64,000 nucleotides of DNA from Gracilimonas sp. (GTDB lineage Bacteria > Bacteroidota > Rhodothermia > Balneolales > Balneolaceae): contig NZ_JAEPPI010000001.1 in assembly GCF_017641085.1 (NCBI RefSeq), positions 1,178,001 to 1,242,000 of the forward strand. The letters are read 5' to 3'. Of the stretch, positions 7,802 through 16,016 are shown piece after piece; the first letter of the stretch is position 1; each line of letters opens with the position of its first letter. The translations under genes were made by a program, and so were the position numbers. Under the pieces are notes generated by a model. That model did not search any database, was not told the DNA's origin, and saw only the letters and a program-made list of their open reading frames with translations.

Positions 7802-8818
7802 ATGGAGGCAACTTCTCTTAAGGAGGTTTATGCATCGGTTAATAATGATGCACGCACCGTTTATGTAGTACCTCTGATCCGGTATTCGCATAAAAAGTCT
7901 GATTATTTATACCTGCTGTACAAAAACCTGATTGAAGATTCTGATTATGATATTCAATCCATAAGTGTGTTCAATCACTTTAAACTGGTTGCCGGCATTC
8001 TTTCCAACCGTCAGGCTATTCTGCACTACCACTGGCTTGAATTTCAGGATTTTAAGTCCCTGCTTGGCATGCCCTGGAAGATGTTCTGCATCTATTTATT
8101 CCACAAGCTGGGCGGGAATATCGTGTGGACATTACATAATGAGTTTCCCCATGATCAAAAATACCTGGGATTGCACCGTTTTTTGCATAAGAAAATGGCG
8201 GCTTGGTCGGATGTACTTCATGTCCATTGCGAAAAAGCCATGAACATTATGAGCGGACGACTGCAGGCTTCAAAAGAAAAATTTGAGTTAATCCCCCACC
8301 CGTCTTTTCCGGCTGAACCCATCGATAAATCTGTTGCCCGTCAAAACCTGAATGAGCACTATGGTTGTGAACTAAGACCGGAACTCCCTGTAATACTGAT
8401 GTTCGGTAACATTAGCCGTTATAAACAGATAGAGAAAGTAGCTGATTTAGTTATAGATTTTGATTTTGAGTGTAAGCTTCTGGTTGTTGGACCGGTAAAA
8501 AAGGGCAACCTGAAGTTATTTGATGAATTAAAGGAAAAGCAGAAGCAAAGTACCCGAATTCAAATCATCCCGCAGTTTATCGATGAAAGCCGGGTACCCT
8601 GGTTTTACAGTGCAGCTGATCTTTGTGCTTTCAATTATCGCGAAATCCTTTCCTCCGGCGGTTATCATATGGCTAAAGCTTATGAAAAGCAGATAATAGC
8701 CCCGGATTTAGGCTGTTTGAGTGAAGAAGGAAAAGAGTCGGACGTAGAGTTATTCACCAATCCGAGTGAACTGAAACAATTGCTTGAACAGCATTTAAAG
8801 GCAACCGCAAATGGCTAA
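7802..8818 (+). CDS. Glycosyltransferase, GT4/GT-B type
   Basis: 338 residues, no signal peptide. The N-terminal half has AILHYHWLEFQDF and NIVWTLHNEFPHDQ, a pattern seen in family-4-like transferases that act on surface-polysaccharide repeats. The C-terminal nucleotide-sugar half has VILMFGNISRYKQIEKV, LLVVGPVKKGN, IIPQFIDESRVPWFYSAADL and FNYREILSSGGYHMAKAYEK, equivalent to the GT-B donor site, although the usual E-x7-E is not well preserved. It is probably cytoplasmic, adding a sugar to a lipid-linked intermediate. Spacing of 11 bases after the PorQ-like gene and an 8-base overlap with the flippase gene place it in the polysaccharide operon. Donor and acceptor sugars cannot be read from sequence. 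Confidence 0.8.
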   Translation: MEATSLKEVYASVNNDARTVYVVPLIRYSHKKSDYLYLLYKNLIEDSDYDIQSISVFNHFKLVAGILSNRQAILHYHWLEFQDFKSLLGMPWKMFCIYLFHKLGGNIVWTLHNEFPHDQKYLGLHRFLHKKMAAWSDVLHVHCEKAMNIMSGRLQASKEKFELIPHPSFPAEPIDKSVARQNLNEHYGCELRPELPVILMFGNISRYKQIEKVADLVIDFDFECKLLVVGPVKKGNLKLFDELKEKQKQSTRIQIIPQFIDESRVPWFYSAADLCAFNYREILSSGGYHMAKAYEKQIIAPDLGCLSEEGKESDVELFTNPSELKQLLEQHLKATANG

Positions 8819-10214
8819 GCTGAAAGAAAAAGCGTTTTGGATTGCCATTGGTGATATCGCCGGGCGGGGACTTTCATTCCTTACCTCCATTTACCTGGCC
8901 CGTACTTTGGGATCTGAGTTCTATGGGCTGATAACCGTCGCTCTTTCAATCCTTGGTTACGCTACCTGGGTTTCTGATATGGGGCTTATCAGTATCGGAA
9001 CGCGGGAAACAGCCAAAGAACCTTCAAAACGTATTTTCCGTGTATTAGAGATATTCAGGATGAAGCTCTTTCTTGGAATTGTTGTGTTGATTGCCTCAAC
9101 GGTCATCGTTTCCATGATAAACACCGGGGAAATTGAGAAGCAGGTCATTCTGGGATACCTCTACTCTATCATCCCCTACATGGCACTGATGGAGTGGTTT
9201 TATGCGGGGAAACAACAGTTTGGTAAAATCGCCTTGTCTAAAATATTGAATGGGCTTATATATTTTGTACTTGTCATTTTTATGGTGCAATCGGTTGAGG
9301 ATGTGACCCTTGTACCGGTACTCTATACCGTTGGTGTGACCATTGCCGCGTTAACGCTTGGTACATTTGCTATCAAGGACAAGCCCTTTTCCCTTCCGTC
9401 AAGGGGAGTTCAAATCTATCCCGACTTGCTCAAATCGAGCTCTATTTTGGGATTAGGTAAGTTCTTTGCTCAAATTGTGCATTTACTTCCCCCTATTTTA
9501 ATTGGAGGGATATTAACACTTCGTGATGCCGGTTTATATGGAGCTGCCTTTCGAGTAGTAATCATTGCCATGATGATAGACCGGGTTTTTGTGAACTTGC
9601 TATTGCCAAATCTTTCATCCCTTTGGAGCAGGAATCGGGCCGAAGCCAACATCAAGATAGATACTGTGTTTCGATTAGTAGCGGCAGGCGGGGCTCTCAT
9701 AGCCCTGGTAACGGCGATTGGAGCTGAGCAAATCATTTCTATACTCTACGGTGATCAATACGCAGAGAGTGTGATTCTGCTCCAGATTCTTTCGGTGATG
9801 ATTGCCGCTACGTTCGTAAACAGCCTATTCTCTTTTGGTTTGATAGCCACTAATAAAGACAAAGAATATTTTTTGGCCACTTGTTTTGGCGGAACCATTT
9901 CGGCTATCCTCATTTTCAGTTTTACCGCTCTTGGAAATTCAACAATGGTAGCTATTTCTGTTTCAGCTGCGGAGGTGATTATTACCTTGTTTACCTACTT
10001 CTGGTTCAGGAAAGTAGTTCCTTTAAACTACCTGAAGCCCCTGTTGGTCAGCTACCCGGCAGCTGTTCTGCTATTCTGTGGTTTCATTTTCAGCCCGCTT
10101 ATGCCCCTTTTGAATGCCGCCATAGCTGCCGTCATCTTTATTATTATCATCTATCAGTTTGACATACTGAAGCCGGATCAATTTGAGTGGGCAAAGAAAA
10201 AGGTGCTGGGATGA
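8811..10214 (+). CDS. Wzx-type polysaccharide flippase
   Basis: 467 residues with about 12-14 hydrophobic helices, consistent with the MATE/PST (polysaccharide transport) family that flips undecaprenyl-linked repeat units across the inner membrane. The N-terminal helix has FWIAIGDIAGRGLSFLTSIY and LARTLGSEFYGLITV, typical of Wzx proteins (the LG...YG pattern). The internal segment FFAQIVHLLPPILIGGILT and the C-terminal half show the second bundle. It overlaps the preceding glycosyltransferase by 8 bases and the following deacetylase by an ATGA junction. No Wzy polymerase or Wzz chain-length regulator is visible in this cluster, so the polymer or glycan completed here may rely on genes elsewhere. 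Confidence 0.88.
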   Translation: MAKLKEKAFWIAIGDIAGRGLSFLTSIYLARTLGSEFYGLITVALSILGYATWVSDMGLISIGTRETAKEPSKRIFRVLEIFRMKLFLGIVVLIASTVIVSMINTGEIEKQVILGYLYSIIPYMALMEWFYAGKQQFGKIALSKILNGLIYFVLVIFMVQSVEDVTLVPVLYTVGVTIAALTLGTFAIKDKPFSLPSRGVQIYPDLLKSSSILGLGKFFAQIVHLLPPILIGGILTLRDAGLYGAAFRVVIIAMMIDRVFVNLLLPNLSSLWSRNRAEANIKIDTVFRLVAAGGALIALVTAIGAEQIISILYGDQYAESVILLQILSVMIAATFVNSLFSFGLIATNKDKEYFLATCFGGTISAILIFSFTALGNSTMVAISVSAAEVIITLFTYFWFRKVVPLNYLKPLLVSYPAAVLLFCGFIFSPLMPLLNAAIAAVIFIIIIYQFDILKPDQFEWAKKKVLG

Positions 10215-11746
10215 AGCAGCGATTGTGTATAGGGATTCAGGAAAGAAATGCAGCCTGGGATGCTGTCTTGAATCAGCTTGGGGTGTGGTATGAAGAAGTA
10301 AATTACAATTTAGAACTGCATCGTGAGTACAGTGTTATTATTCTGAATAAGAAGCCTGATAAAGCTCAGTGTTCAGCCCTTAAAACCTTTGTAAAAAACA
10401 ATGGCAGCCTGTTAGAAGTAGCTGACAATCTGGTCTTCCTTGAGAAAAAACATACCCGGTCATCCCATATAGATACACTCATAAATTATGATCGTGAAGG
10501 CTTTTTATCTCATATTTCTCATGTAGATGTTCATGCCAGTTTAAGGCTTCATAAGAATAGTGAGTTACTGGAGGGTCTGGTTCATTTACCTGCTGAAGAT
10601 CATTCAAATATTGCTTTTTTGGGCGTTGATGTAGCTGAACTGTTACAAACAACCGGTTATAGGAGAAAACGATTCTTTAGCAGGAATGGAGAACATCCGG
10701 ATGAAATTGTCAGCAAAGTATCCAAGCACGAGCTCGCTGAAGTGCTGAAAGCCATACTGAAAGAGCTACACTTTCGAAGATCTTTGCCTTTCATCGAGAA
10801 ATGGACTTCCCCGACAACTAAACCCGTTTTTTGTTTTCGGATTGACAGTGATTTTGGCGATAAAGAATCCATGGATAATCTTTATGCAACGATTCGTAAG
10901 CACCAAAAATCGGCAACCTGGTTTTTACATGTAGAAGCACATGAGGATTGGCTTTCTCACCTCAAGACCTATGAGAACCAGGAAATTGCTCTTCACGGCT
11001 ATGAACACGGTACTTCAGATTCTTTCAAAAAGGTTAACCGGAACATTCAAACCGGGAAAAAGCGTCTCGAAAAAGCTAATATTGATTTCAGCGGCTTTTG
11101 TGCTCCTTATGGTATCTGGAACACGGCACTTGAAAAATCCCTGAAGAATTCCGGCTTTGAATACACCTCTGAGTTTACCTTTTGTTATGATGGATTACCG
11201 CTCCGCCCTGTAGATGATCAACTCCCCGTTCAAGTTCCCATTCACCCTATTTGTACCGGTAGTCTGAACCGGCGAAAATATTCCATTGAGGATATGAAAG
11301 GGTATTTCGAGGATGTGTTATTAAATAAATTATCGCGGTTTGAACCGGCTTTGTTCTATCACCACCCTTTACAGCCCGGGCTTTCTGTTATCGACCATTT
11401 ACTGGAGCTCACTGATATACACGAATTTGAAAATCTTACTTTTGGAGAGTTTGCTGGTTTTTGGAAAGAACGGGAAAGGTTCACCTTTGAAGCTTATTTA
11501 GATGATGGAAAAGTAACCATTGAAAAATCTTCCGATCCTGATAAGTTGATTCAGGTATCCATAAACCATTCCGAGTTTGACCTGGTATCTACAAGTGAGG
11601 ATATCATCAACCTCACAAAAACAACAAAATTAAAGTTTTCGAAGCCCTATCTTCCTCAGCCTGAAGAGGTACATGAAATGAGAAAGCGGGATTTGAATCT
11701 TCTTAAAACATCACTGATAGATTGGAAAAACAGGGGGCGATTATGA
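10211..11746 (+). CDS. Polysaccharide-deacetylase-domain protein
   Basis: 511 residues from the ATG at 10211, which overlaps the flippase stop as ATGA and has AAAAAGG upstream; an in-frame GTG 24 bases earlier is less likely. The NodB-like core lies at residues about 210-380: VFCFRIDSDFGD supplies the Asp-x-Asp pair, ALHGYEHGTS gives the H-x3-H metal-binding pair, and FCAPYGIWN is the motif-3 Arg/Pro region in altered form. The N-terminal 200 residues form an unknown domain and the last 100 another. No signal peptide is seen, so it may be cytoplasmic, acting on precursors, which is unusual for this family. The next gene again overlaps as ATGA. Confidence 0.78.
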   Translation: MKQRLCIGIQERNAAWDAVLNQLGVWYEEVNYNLELHREYSVIILNKKPDKAQCSALKTFVKNNGSLLEVADNLVFLEKKHTRSSHIDTLINYDREGFLSHISHVDVHASLRLHKNSELLEGLVHLPAEDHSNIAFLGVDVAELLQTTGYRRKRFFSRNGEHPDEIVSKVSKHELAEVLKAILKELHFRRSLPFIEKWTSPTTKPVFCFRIDSDFGDKESMDNLYATIRKHQKSATWFLHVEAHEDWLSHLKTYENQEIALHGYEHGTSDSFKKVNRNIQTGKKRLEKANIDFSGFCAPYGIWNTALEKSLKNSGFEYTSEFTFCYDGLPLRPVDDQLPVQVPIHPICTGSLNRRKYSIEDMKGYFEDVLLNKLSRFEPALFYHHPLQPGLSVIDHLLELTDIHEFENLTFGEFAGFWKERERFTFEAYLDDGKVTIEKSSDPDKLIQVSINHSEFDLVSTSEDIINLTKTTKLKFSKPYLPQPEEVHEMRKRDLNLLKTSLIDWKNRGRL

Positions 11747-12774
11747 AGGTAGGTTATGTGTCTCCCATGAGTATAGCGGCCGTCAATGGCGGACTCAGAA
11801 CCCAGGCTTTAATGACGACTAAGCATATAATGTCCTTTGGAGTGGAACCGAAATTGATTTCTCCATGGGATGATATGAAAGCCATGAACCTTGACCTGGT
11901 TCATGTGTTCGGGGCTTCCATTGAAAATGTGGGAATTGTAGATCAGGTTAAAGCAATGGGATTGCCCCTCGCCCTTTCTCCGGTCTTCTTCTCCAACAGG
12001 AAAGCTGCTTTTATCAAAAGAGCCCTGAAAATGGAGCGTTTGAGCTCTGCTTTTGGCTCCGGAATCCGTTCAGATTTTAGCGTGAAAACCGAATTATGCA
12101 GCAAATCAGATCTCGTTTTACCAAATACCTCAGCTGAGGCTGATCTCATCCGGGATGGTTTTTCAATTCCTGAGAGCCAAATTCAGATTATCCCAAATGG
12201 GGTAGAACAAAAATTCGCAGAGGCTCGGCCACAGTTATTTATTGATACCTATGGATTGAAAGATTTCGTACTGTTTGCCGGTCAGGCCGGAGCCAAAAGA
12301 AAAAATGTAATCAAGCTTCTTGAAGTAGCTCCTGACCTCGATGCTCCTGTTGTAATCATCGGTTCTTTTTACAAGGATGAATACGGAGAAAAGTGCAGAA
12401 TTTTAGCAGCAGAAGCCGGCAATGTCACCCTGATCGAAACTCTTGATCATGATTCTGAATTGCTAGCATCCGCGTATGCTGCCAGCAGCGTTTTTGTGCT
12501 TCCCTCCCAGTTCGAAACACCTGGAATTGCAGCCATGGAAGCGGCTCTGGCAGGTTCGAGAATTGTTATAACCGAGAAAGGCGGTACCAAAGATTACTTT
12601 GATGGATACGCTGAGTTTGTAAATCCGGATTCTTCTAAGTCCATATTAAACGGAATAAAGGAAGCTTTGAAAAGAGAATCCTCTGATACCCTGAAAAATC
12701 ACATTCTTGAAAATTATACCTGGCAACGGGTAGCAGAATTAACGGCTAATCAATACAAAAGAGTTTTGGAATGA
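11743..12774 (+). CDS. Glycosyltransferase, GT4 family
   Basis: 343 residues from the ATG at 11743, overlapping the deacetylase stop; an upstream TTG start is possible but would lengthen the overlap. The N-terminal GT-B half begins MKVGYVSPMSIAAVNGG with the glycine-rich acceptor loop. The donor half shows LVLPNTSAEADLI, IQIIPNGVEQKF, FVLFAGQAGAKRKNV, VVIIGSFYKDEYGEKC and SQFETPGIAAMEAALAGS, where E-TPGIAAM-E is the E-x7-E signature of family 4. A retaining transferase using a nucleotide sugar is therefore expected, acting on the same lipid-linked glycan as its neighbours. The gene is translationally coupled to both sides (ATGA junctions). Confidence 0.88.
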   Translation: MKVGYVSPMSIAAVNGGLRTQALMTTKHIMSFGVEPKLISPWDDMKAMNLDLVHVFGASIENVGIVDQVKAMGLPLALSPVFFSNRKAAFIKRALKMERLSSAFGSGIRSDFSVKTELCSKSDLVLPNTSAEADLIRDGFSIPESQIQIIPNGVEQKFAEARPQLFIDTYGLKDFVLFAGQAGAKRKNVIKLLEVAPDLDAPVVIIGSFYKDEYGEKCRILAAEAGNVTLIETLDHDSELLASAYAASSVFVLPSQFETPGIAAMEAALAGSRIVITEKGGTKDYFDGYAEFVNPDSSKSILNGIKEALKRESSDTLKNHILENYTWQRVAELTANQYKRVLE

Positions 12775-13865
12775 AGAAGATTCTAATCGCATTCGGAACC
12801 CGGCCTGAAGTCATTAAACTGGCCCCTGTGATCCTTGAACTCAGGGAAAGTATGGATGTAACGATTCTGCATACCGGCCAGCATAAAGAGCTTGTGGATC
12901 CCATGCTTTCCCTTTTTGACATTCAGCCGGATATCAACCTCGATATCATGAAGCCGAATCAGGATTTATTTGAGCTGACCCAATCCCTACTTCCTAAATT
13001 GAAGGAAATAATTGAAGAGAATGAGCCTGATTTCGTGATGGTTCAGGGAGACACGACGACTTCTTACCTTACCGCCCTGTCTTCATTCTATCAAAAAATT
13101 CCGGTGCTTCATGTAGAGGCCGGGTTGCGCAGCCATACCCCTTACTACCCTTTTCCCGAGGAAATGAACCGGAGACAAATAACCCATTTGGCTCACTTCC
13201 ATTTTGCCCCAACGGAACTGAATAAGAAAAATTTACTAAAGGAAGGCATTGCTGAGGAAGCGATTTCAGTAACTGGGAATACGGTGATTGATGCCTTGAA
13301 GATAATTACCGAATCTGAAGCATTCACTAATTCTACCCCCGACATTCTTACTAAAATTAATTATAACCAAAAGCTGCTGGTGCTGACGGCTCACCGAAGA
13401 GAGAATCATGGTAAGCCCTTGGTGAATGTTTTCAAGGCTGTAAAACAGCTTTTAGCGTCAAACGAAGATCTGACAGTTATTTTCCCGGCTCACCCCAACC
13501 CCAATGTGCTGGCTGCAATCGAACAAGTTCAAATAAAAGACGAGCGATTTAAACGCACCTGTCCATTTGATTACCTCACCTTTTTGCATGTGCTCCGCCG
13601 GGCAGATTTAATACTGACCGATTCCGGTGGAATTCAGGAAGAAGCCTCTGCTCTTGGCAAACCGGTGTTAGTGCTCCGCAATGAAACCGAAAGACAGGAG
13701 CTGATTGAATCCGGTTTAGGAAAACTGGTAGGCACTGATCAGGAAACCATTATTAGCGAAGCCAATGAATGGCTTCAATCAGATAATTATCCGAACGCTT
13801 CTTCTGTATTCGGCAAGGGTAATGCAACAGCTATCATCAAAGAAGTGATTGAAAATCAGCTGTAA
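12771..13865 (+). CDS. wecB: UDP-N-acetylglucosamine 2-epimerase (non-hydrolysing)
   Basis: 364 residues, normal length for WecB, which interconverts UDP-GlcNAc and UDP-ManNAc in the cytoplasm. Visible signatures are FGTRPEVIKLAPVI at the N-terminus, VQGDTTTSYL, HVEAGLRSHTPYYPFPEE (the substrate-binding EAGLR and FPEEMNRR block), TGNTVIDAL, LTAHRRENHG, and DSGGIQEEASALGKP with VLRNETERQE near the C-terminus. It is the last gene of the plus-strand polysaccharide operon and overlaps the preceding glycosyltransferase as ATGA. Its presence implies that ManNAc, or a derivative such as ManNAcA, enters the surface glycan. It ends in a 10-base convergent overlap with pssA. Confidence 0.95.
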   Translation: MKKILIAFGTRPEVIKLAPVILELRESMDVTILHTGQHKELVDPMLSLFDIQPDINLDIMKPNQDLFELTQSLLPKLKEIIEENEPDFVMVQGDTTTSYLTALSSFYQKIPVLHVEAGLRSHTPYYPFPEEMNRRQITHLAHFHFAPTELNKKNLLKEGIAEEAISVTGNTVIDALKIITESEAFTNSTPDILTKINYNQKLLVLTAHRRENHGKPLVNVFKAVKQLLASNEDLTVIFPAHPNPNVLAAIEQVQIKDERFKRTCPFDYLTFLHVLRRADLILTDSGGIQEEASALGKPVLVLRNETERQELIESGLGKLVGTDQETIISEANEWLQSDNYPNASSVFGKGNATAIIKEVIENQL

Positions 13866-14686
13866 TCCTGAAATTCATCTACTCCGGCCGGACCGTAATC
13901 ATCGGTAAAGAATTGAATAGCCCCAACGATGATTCCCTTCAGCATAAACAATGTGAAGACGGCCATGAGCCCGTACTCTTTGAATGCCAGAATCAGTACC
14001 AAGTAGACAAGGAATAGTACAAATTTTCCCTTTTGCTCTTTAATGGTTTGACGGTCGAACCGGGGAATTTTATCAAAAGGAAGTGTGCTTACCATCAAAA
14101 AGGAAATAACCACTATAAAAGGGATCAGAACCGAATTCACACCATTCTCAAGAAAGGAAAACAATTCCATAGAGTCTCTGAAGGTCAGGAAGAAAGCACC
14201 AAGGATAATGGCCTGGGCCGGGATGGGTAATCCTACAAAGAAATCTGGTCGAGGATGGAGTCGCGCATTTACGTTAAAACGAGCCAAACGAACCGCTCCG
14301 CAAAGTGGCGGCAACGCGCTTACCATGATTCCCACAAAACCCAGTTCGTGTAAACTCCAGCTGTAAATTAAAAAGCCCGGAGCCACTCCGAATGAAACCA
14401 TATCACTGATGGAATCCAGTTCAATTCCAAAATCGCTTGTGGCGTTGGCAAGTCGTGCCATCAATCCGTCAAAAACATCAAATAAACCGGCAAGGGCGAT
14501 TAGCCACGCTCCTCGTATAAAATCCCCGTTCGAAATAGAAATGATTGCCAGGAAACCACTAAAGAGATTCATCAGGGTAAAGAAGCTGGGAACAGCGATC
14601 TTCTTGTTCACCGGCGGCTTTTGCTCTTTTCTCCGCTGTCGGCGCTGCTTGAAAGAATGATATTTTTTCTGAATTGGATATTTCAT
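13856..14686 (-). CDS. pssA: CDP-diacylglycerol--serine O-phosphatidyltransferase
   Basis: 276-residue integral membrane CDP-alcohol phosphatidyltransferase making phosphatidylserine from CDP-diacylglycerol and serine. The catalytic signature D-G-x2-A-R-x8-G-x3-D-x3-D is readable as FDVFDGLMARLANATSDFG followed by IELDSISD. About seven hydrophobic helices follow, with a basic N-terminal stretch of Lys/Arg/Gln residues before the first. Phosphatidylserine decarboxylase (psd) is encoded 660 bases away on the same strand, separated by a toxin-antitoxin locus, so the two steps to phosphatidylethanolamine lie close together. The gene converges with wecB with a 10-base overlap. Confidence 0.93.
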   Translation of the reverse strand: MKYPIQKKYHSFKQRRQRRKEQKPPVNKKIAVPSFFTLMNLFSGFLAIISISNGDFIRGAWLIALAGLFDVFDGLMARLANATSDFGIELDSISDMVSFGVAPGFLIYSWSLHELGFVGIMVSALPPLCGAVRLARFNVNARLHPRPDFFVGLPIPAQAIILGAFFLTFRDSMELFSFLENGVNSVLIPFIVVISFLMVSTLPFDKIPRFDRQTIKEQKGKFVLFLVYLVLILAFKEYGLMAVFTLFMLKGIIVGAIQFFTDDYGPAGVDEFQDYS

Positions 14687-14836
14687 TAATAAATAGATTT
14701 AATTGCGCTCAATATTAAGAATTAAATACGGTTATTTATAGGTTCAATCTCAAACCATTATAATTCTTAGCATTCAATTGATCTGTTCAATTCGCAGATA
14801 TTCATTATAATTCCGGTATCAAATAAAAAGAACACT

Positions 14837-15049
14837 ATGAAAGAGATAACCGTAAAAATACCAGACCAAAAAGTGGATTTCTTTATGGAACTGATTGCTC
14901 AGTTGGGATTGGATGCAGAGCAACACGAAGATTTTGCAATTCCAGAGGAACACAAAGCAATTGTCAGAGAGCGCATAAAGAATTCCAGTCCTGAAGAATT
15001 AATTCCGTGGGAGGAAGCCAGAAAGCAACTTAGATTTAAAGACGATTAG
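14837..15049 (+). CDS. Antitoxin of a RelE/ParE-type addiction module
   Basis: A 70-residue protein, MKEITVKIPDQKVDFFMELI..., ending in a segment with PWEEARKQLRF. Small proteins with an N-terminal strand (xITVKIPDxK), an acidic middle and a C-terminal PWEEAKxxL motif are recurrent antitoxins beside RelE/ParE-like toxins in Bacteroidota. The toxin gene starts three bases downstream. The N-terminal strand may form the dimer or DNA-binding part and the C-terminal half the toxin-wrapping part, by analogy only. The 150 bases upstream are AT-rich and presumably hold the promoter; I see no well-defined operator. Confidence 0.75.
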   Translation: MKEITVKIPDQKVDFFMELIAQLGLDAEQHEDFAIPEEHKAIVRERIKNSSPEELIPWEEARKQLRFKDD

Positions 15050-15051
15050 TT

Positions 15052-15352
15052 GTGGAGAAATTCGAGGTTGTTGTAGAACCTCCTGCTTTGGAGGATATAC
15101 AATCAGCAATTGATTACTATGAAGAAATAGAGATTGGTTTGGGGAGAACCTTCGAAAATGAATTAGACAATTTTATATCTACACTTAAGACGTTCCCCTT
15201 TTTCCAGAGGAGATATTCTGATGTGCACTGCCTTCCTCTTAAAATTTCCTCACATGATTCACTTTACAATTGACGAAAGAAGGAAGGTGTTAAACATTCG
15301 GGCAGTTTTTGGAACGGGTGAAAATCCGGAAAAATGGGAAAAGCGAAATTAA
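15052..15352 (+). pseudogene. RelE/ParE-family toxin, frameshifted near its C-terminus
   Basis: The frame from the GTG at 15052 encodes EKFEVVVEPPALEDIQSAID and continues to YSDVHCLPLK, a clear RelE/ParE-fold toxin N-terminus, then runs out at a stop at 15273. The missing C-terminal strands continue in the +1 frame from about 15245: FPHMIHFTIDERRKVLNIRA, then VFGTGENPEKWEKRN, with a TAA at 15350-15352. This is exactly the ending expected of the family (FPH-x-I-x-F, then IRAVF...NP..W). The shift falls at AAAATTT (15241-15247), a one-base gain or two-base loss. Either the toxin is inactive, or a sequencing or assembly error occurred, or slippage restores it. The end overlaps psd by four bases, convergently. 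Confidence 0.75.
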
Positions 15353-16014
15353 GCTGAACTCTTCGCTTTTATCTCACCTATGATTGATTCTCCGGCTTTA
15401 GTTGTATCACCCGGTTTCACTTTAACCTCAACATTGCCGGGTACAACCACATCCATTCGCGAGCCGAATTTCATAATACCAAATCGCTCTCCGACTTTTA
15501 ACTCGTCCCCTTCCTTGATGTTATACACAATTCTTCGAGCCAGGAATCCGGTGATTTGCCGGAAAAAGATTTTGGTATTGGAAGGATGAAGAACGCCAAA
15601 ATCGGCCCTCTCATTAAGTTCAGAAGCATGTTCAGTCCACGCCATCAGGTATTCCCCGGGATGATACTTGACGTACTCCAGCGATCCGGAAACAGGATTT
15701 CGGTTTACATGAACATTTAATGGGGATAGAAAAATACTGATCTGGGTAGCCTTATCCTTCAGGTACACGTCTTCATTTATTTCTTTTACAAACACCACTT
15801 TTCCATCGGCCGGTGAAATAATCAGGTTTTCATCGTCAGGTATATTGCGGTCCGGATCCCGAAAGAAGAATATGGTAAGTGCACTCAAAGTCCCCATTCC
15901 AGTATAAATCACATAGGTAAACCAGTGATTCAAAAAATAGTAAGCGAATCCACAAACCAATATGGAAACGGTAAGTACGAGTGCAATTGTGGGGTATCCT
16001 TCCTTAGATAGCAT
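15349..16014 (-). CDS. psd: Phosphatidylserine decarboxylase proenzyme, short type
   Basis: 221 residues, matching the compact Psd class rather than the roughly 320-residue Escherichia coli form. It decarboxylates phosphatidylserine to phosphatidylethanolamine at the inner membrane. Two N-terminal hydrophobic helices anchor it, followed by RDPDRNIPDDENLIISPADG, a hallmark of the family, the VHVNRNPVSG segment, and near the C-terminus the self-cleavage site KFGSRMDVVVPGN, where Ser of the G-S pair becomes the pyruvoyl group. It follows rseP by two bases and so is third in a dxr-rseP-psd unit. With pssA nearby the local genes cover PE synthesis. Confidence 0.93.
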   Translation of the reverse strand: MLSKEGYPTIALVLTVSILVCGFAYYFLNHWFTYVIYTGMGTLSALTIFFFRDPDRNIPDDENLIISPADGKVVFVKEINEDVYLKDKATQISIFLSPLNVHVNRNPVSGSLEYVKYHPGEYLMAWTEHASELNERADFGVLHPSNTKIFFRQITGFLARRIVYNIKEGDELKVGERFGIMKFGSRMDVVVPGNVEVKVKPGDTTKAGESIIGEIKAKSSA

Positions 16015-16016
16015 AA

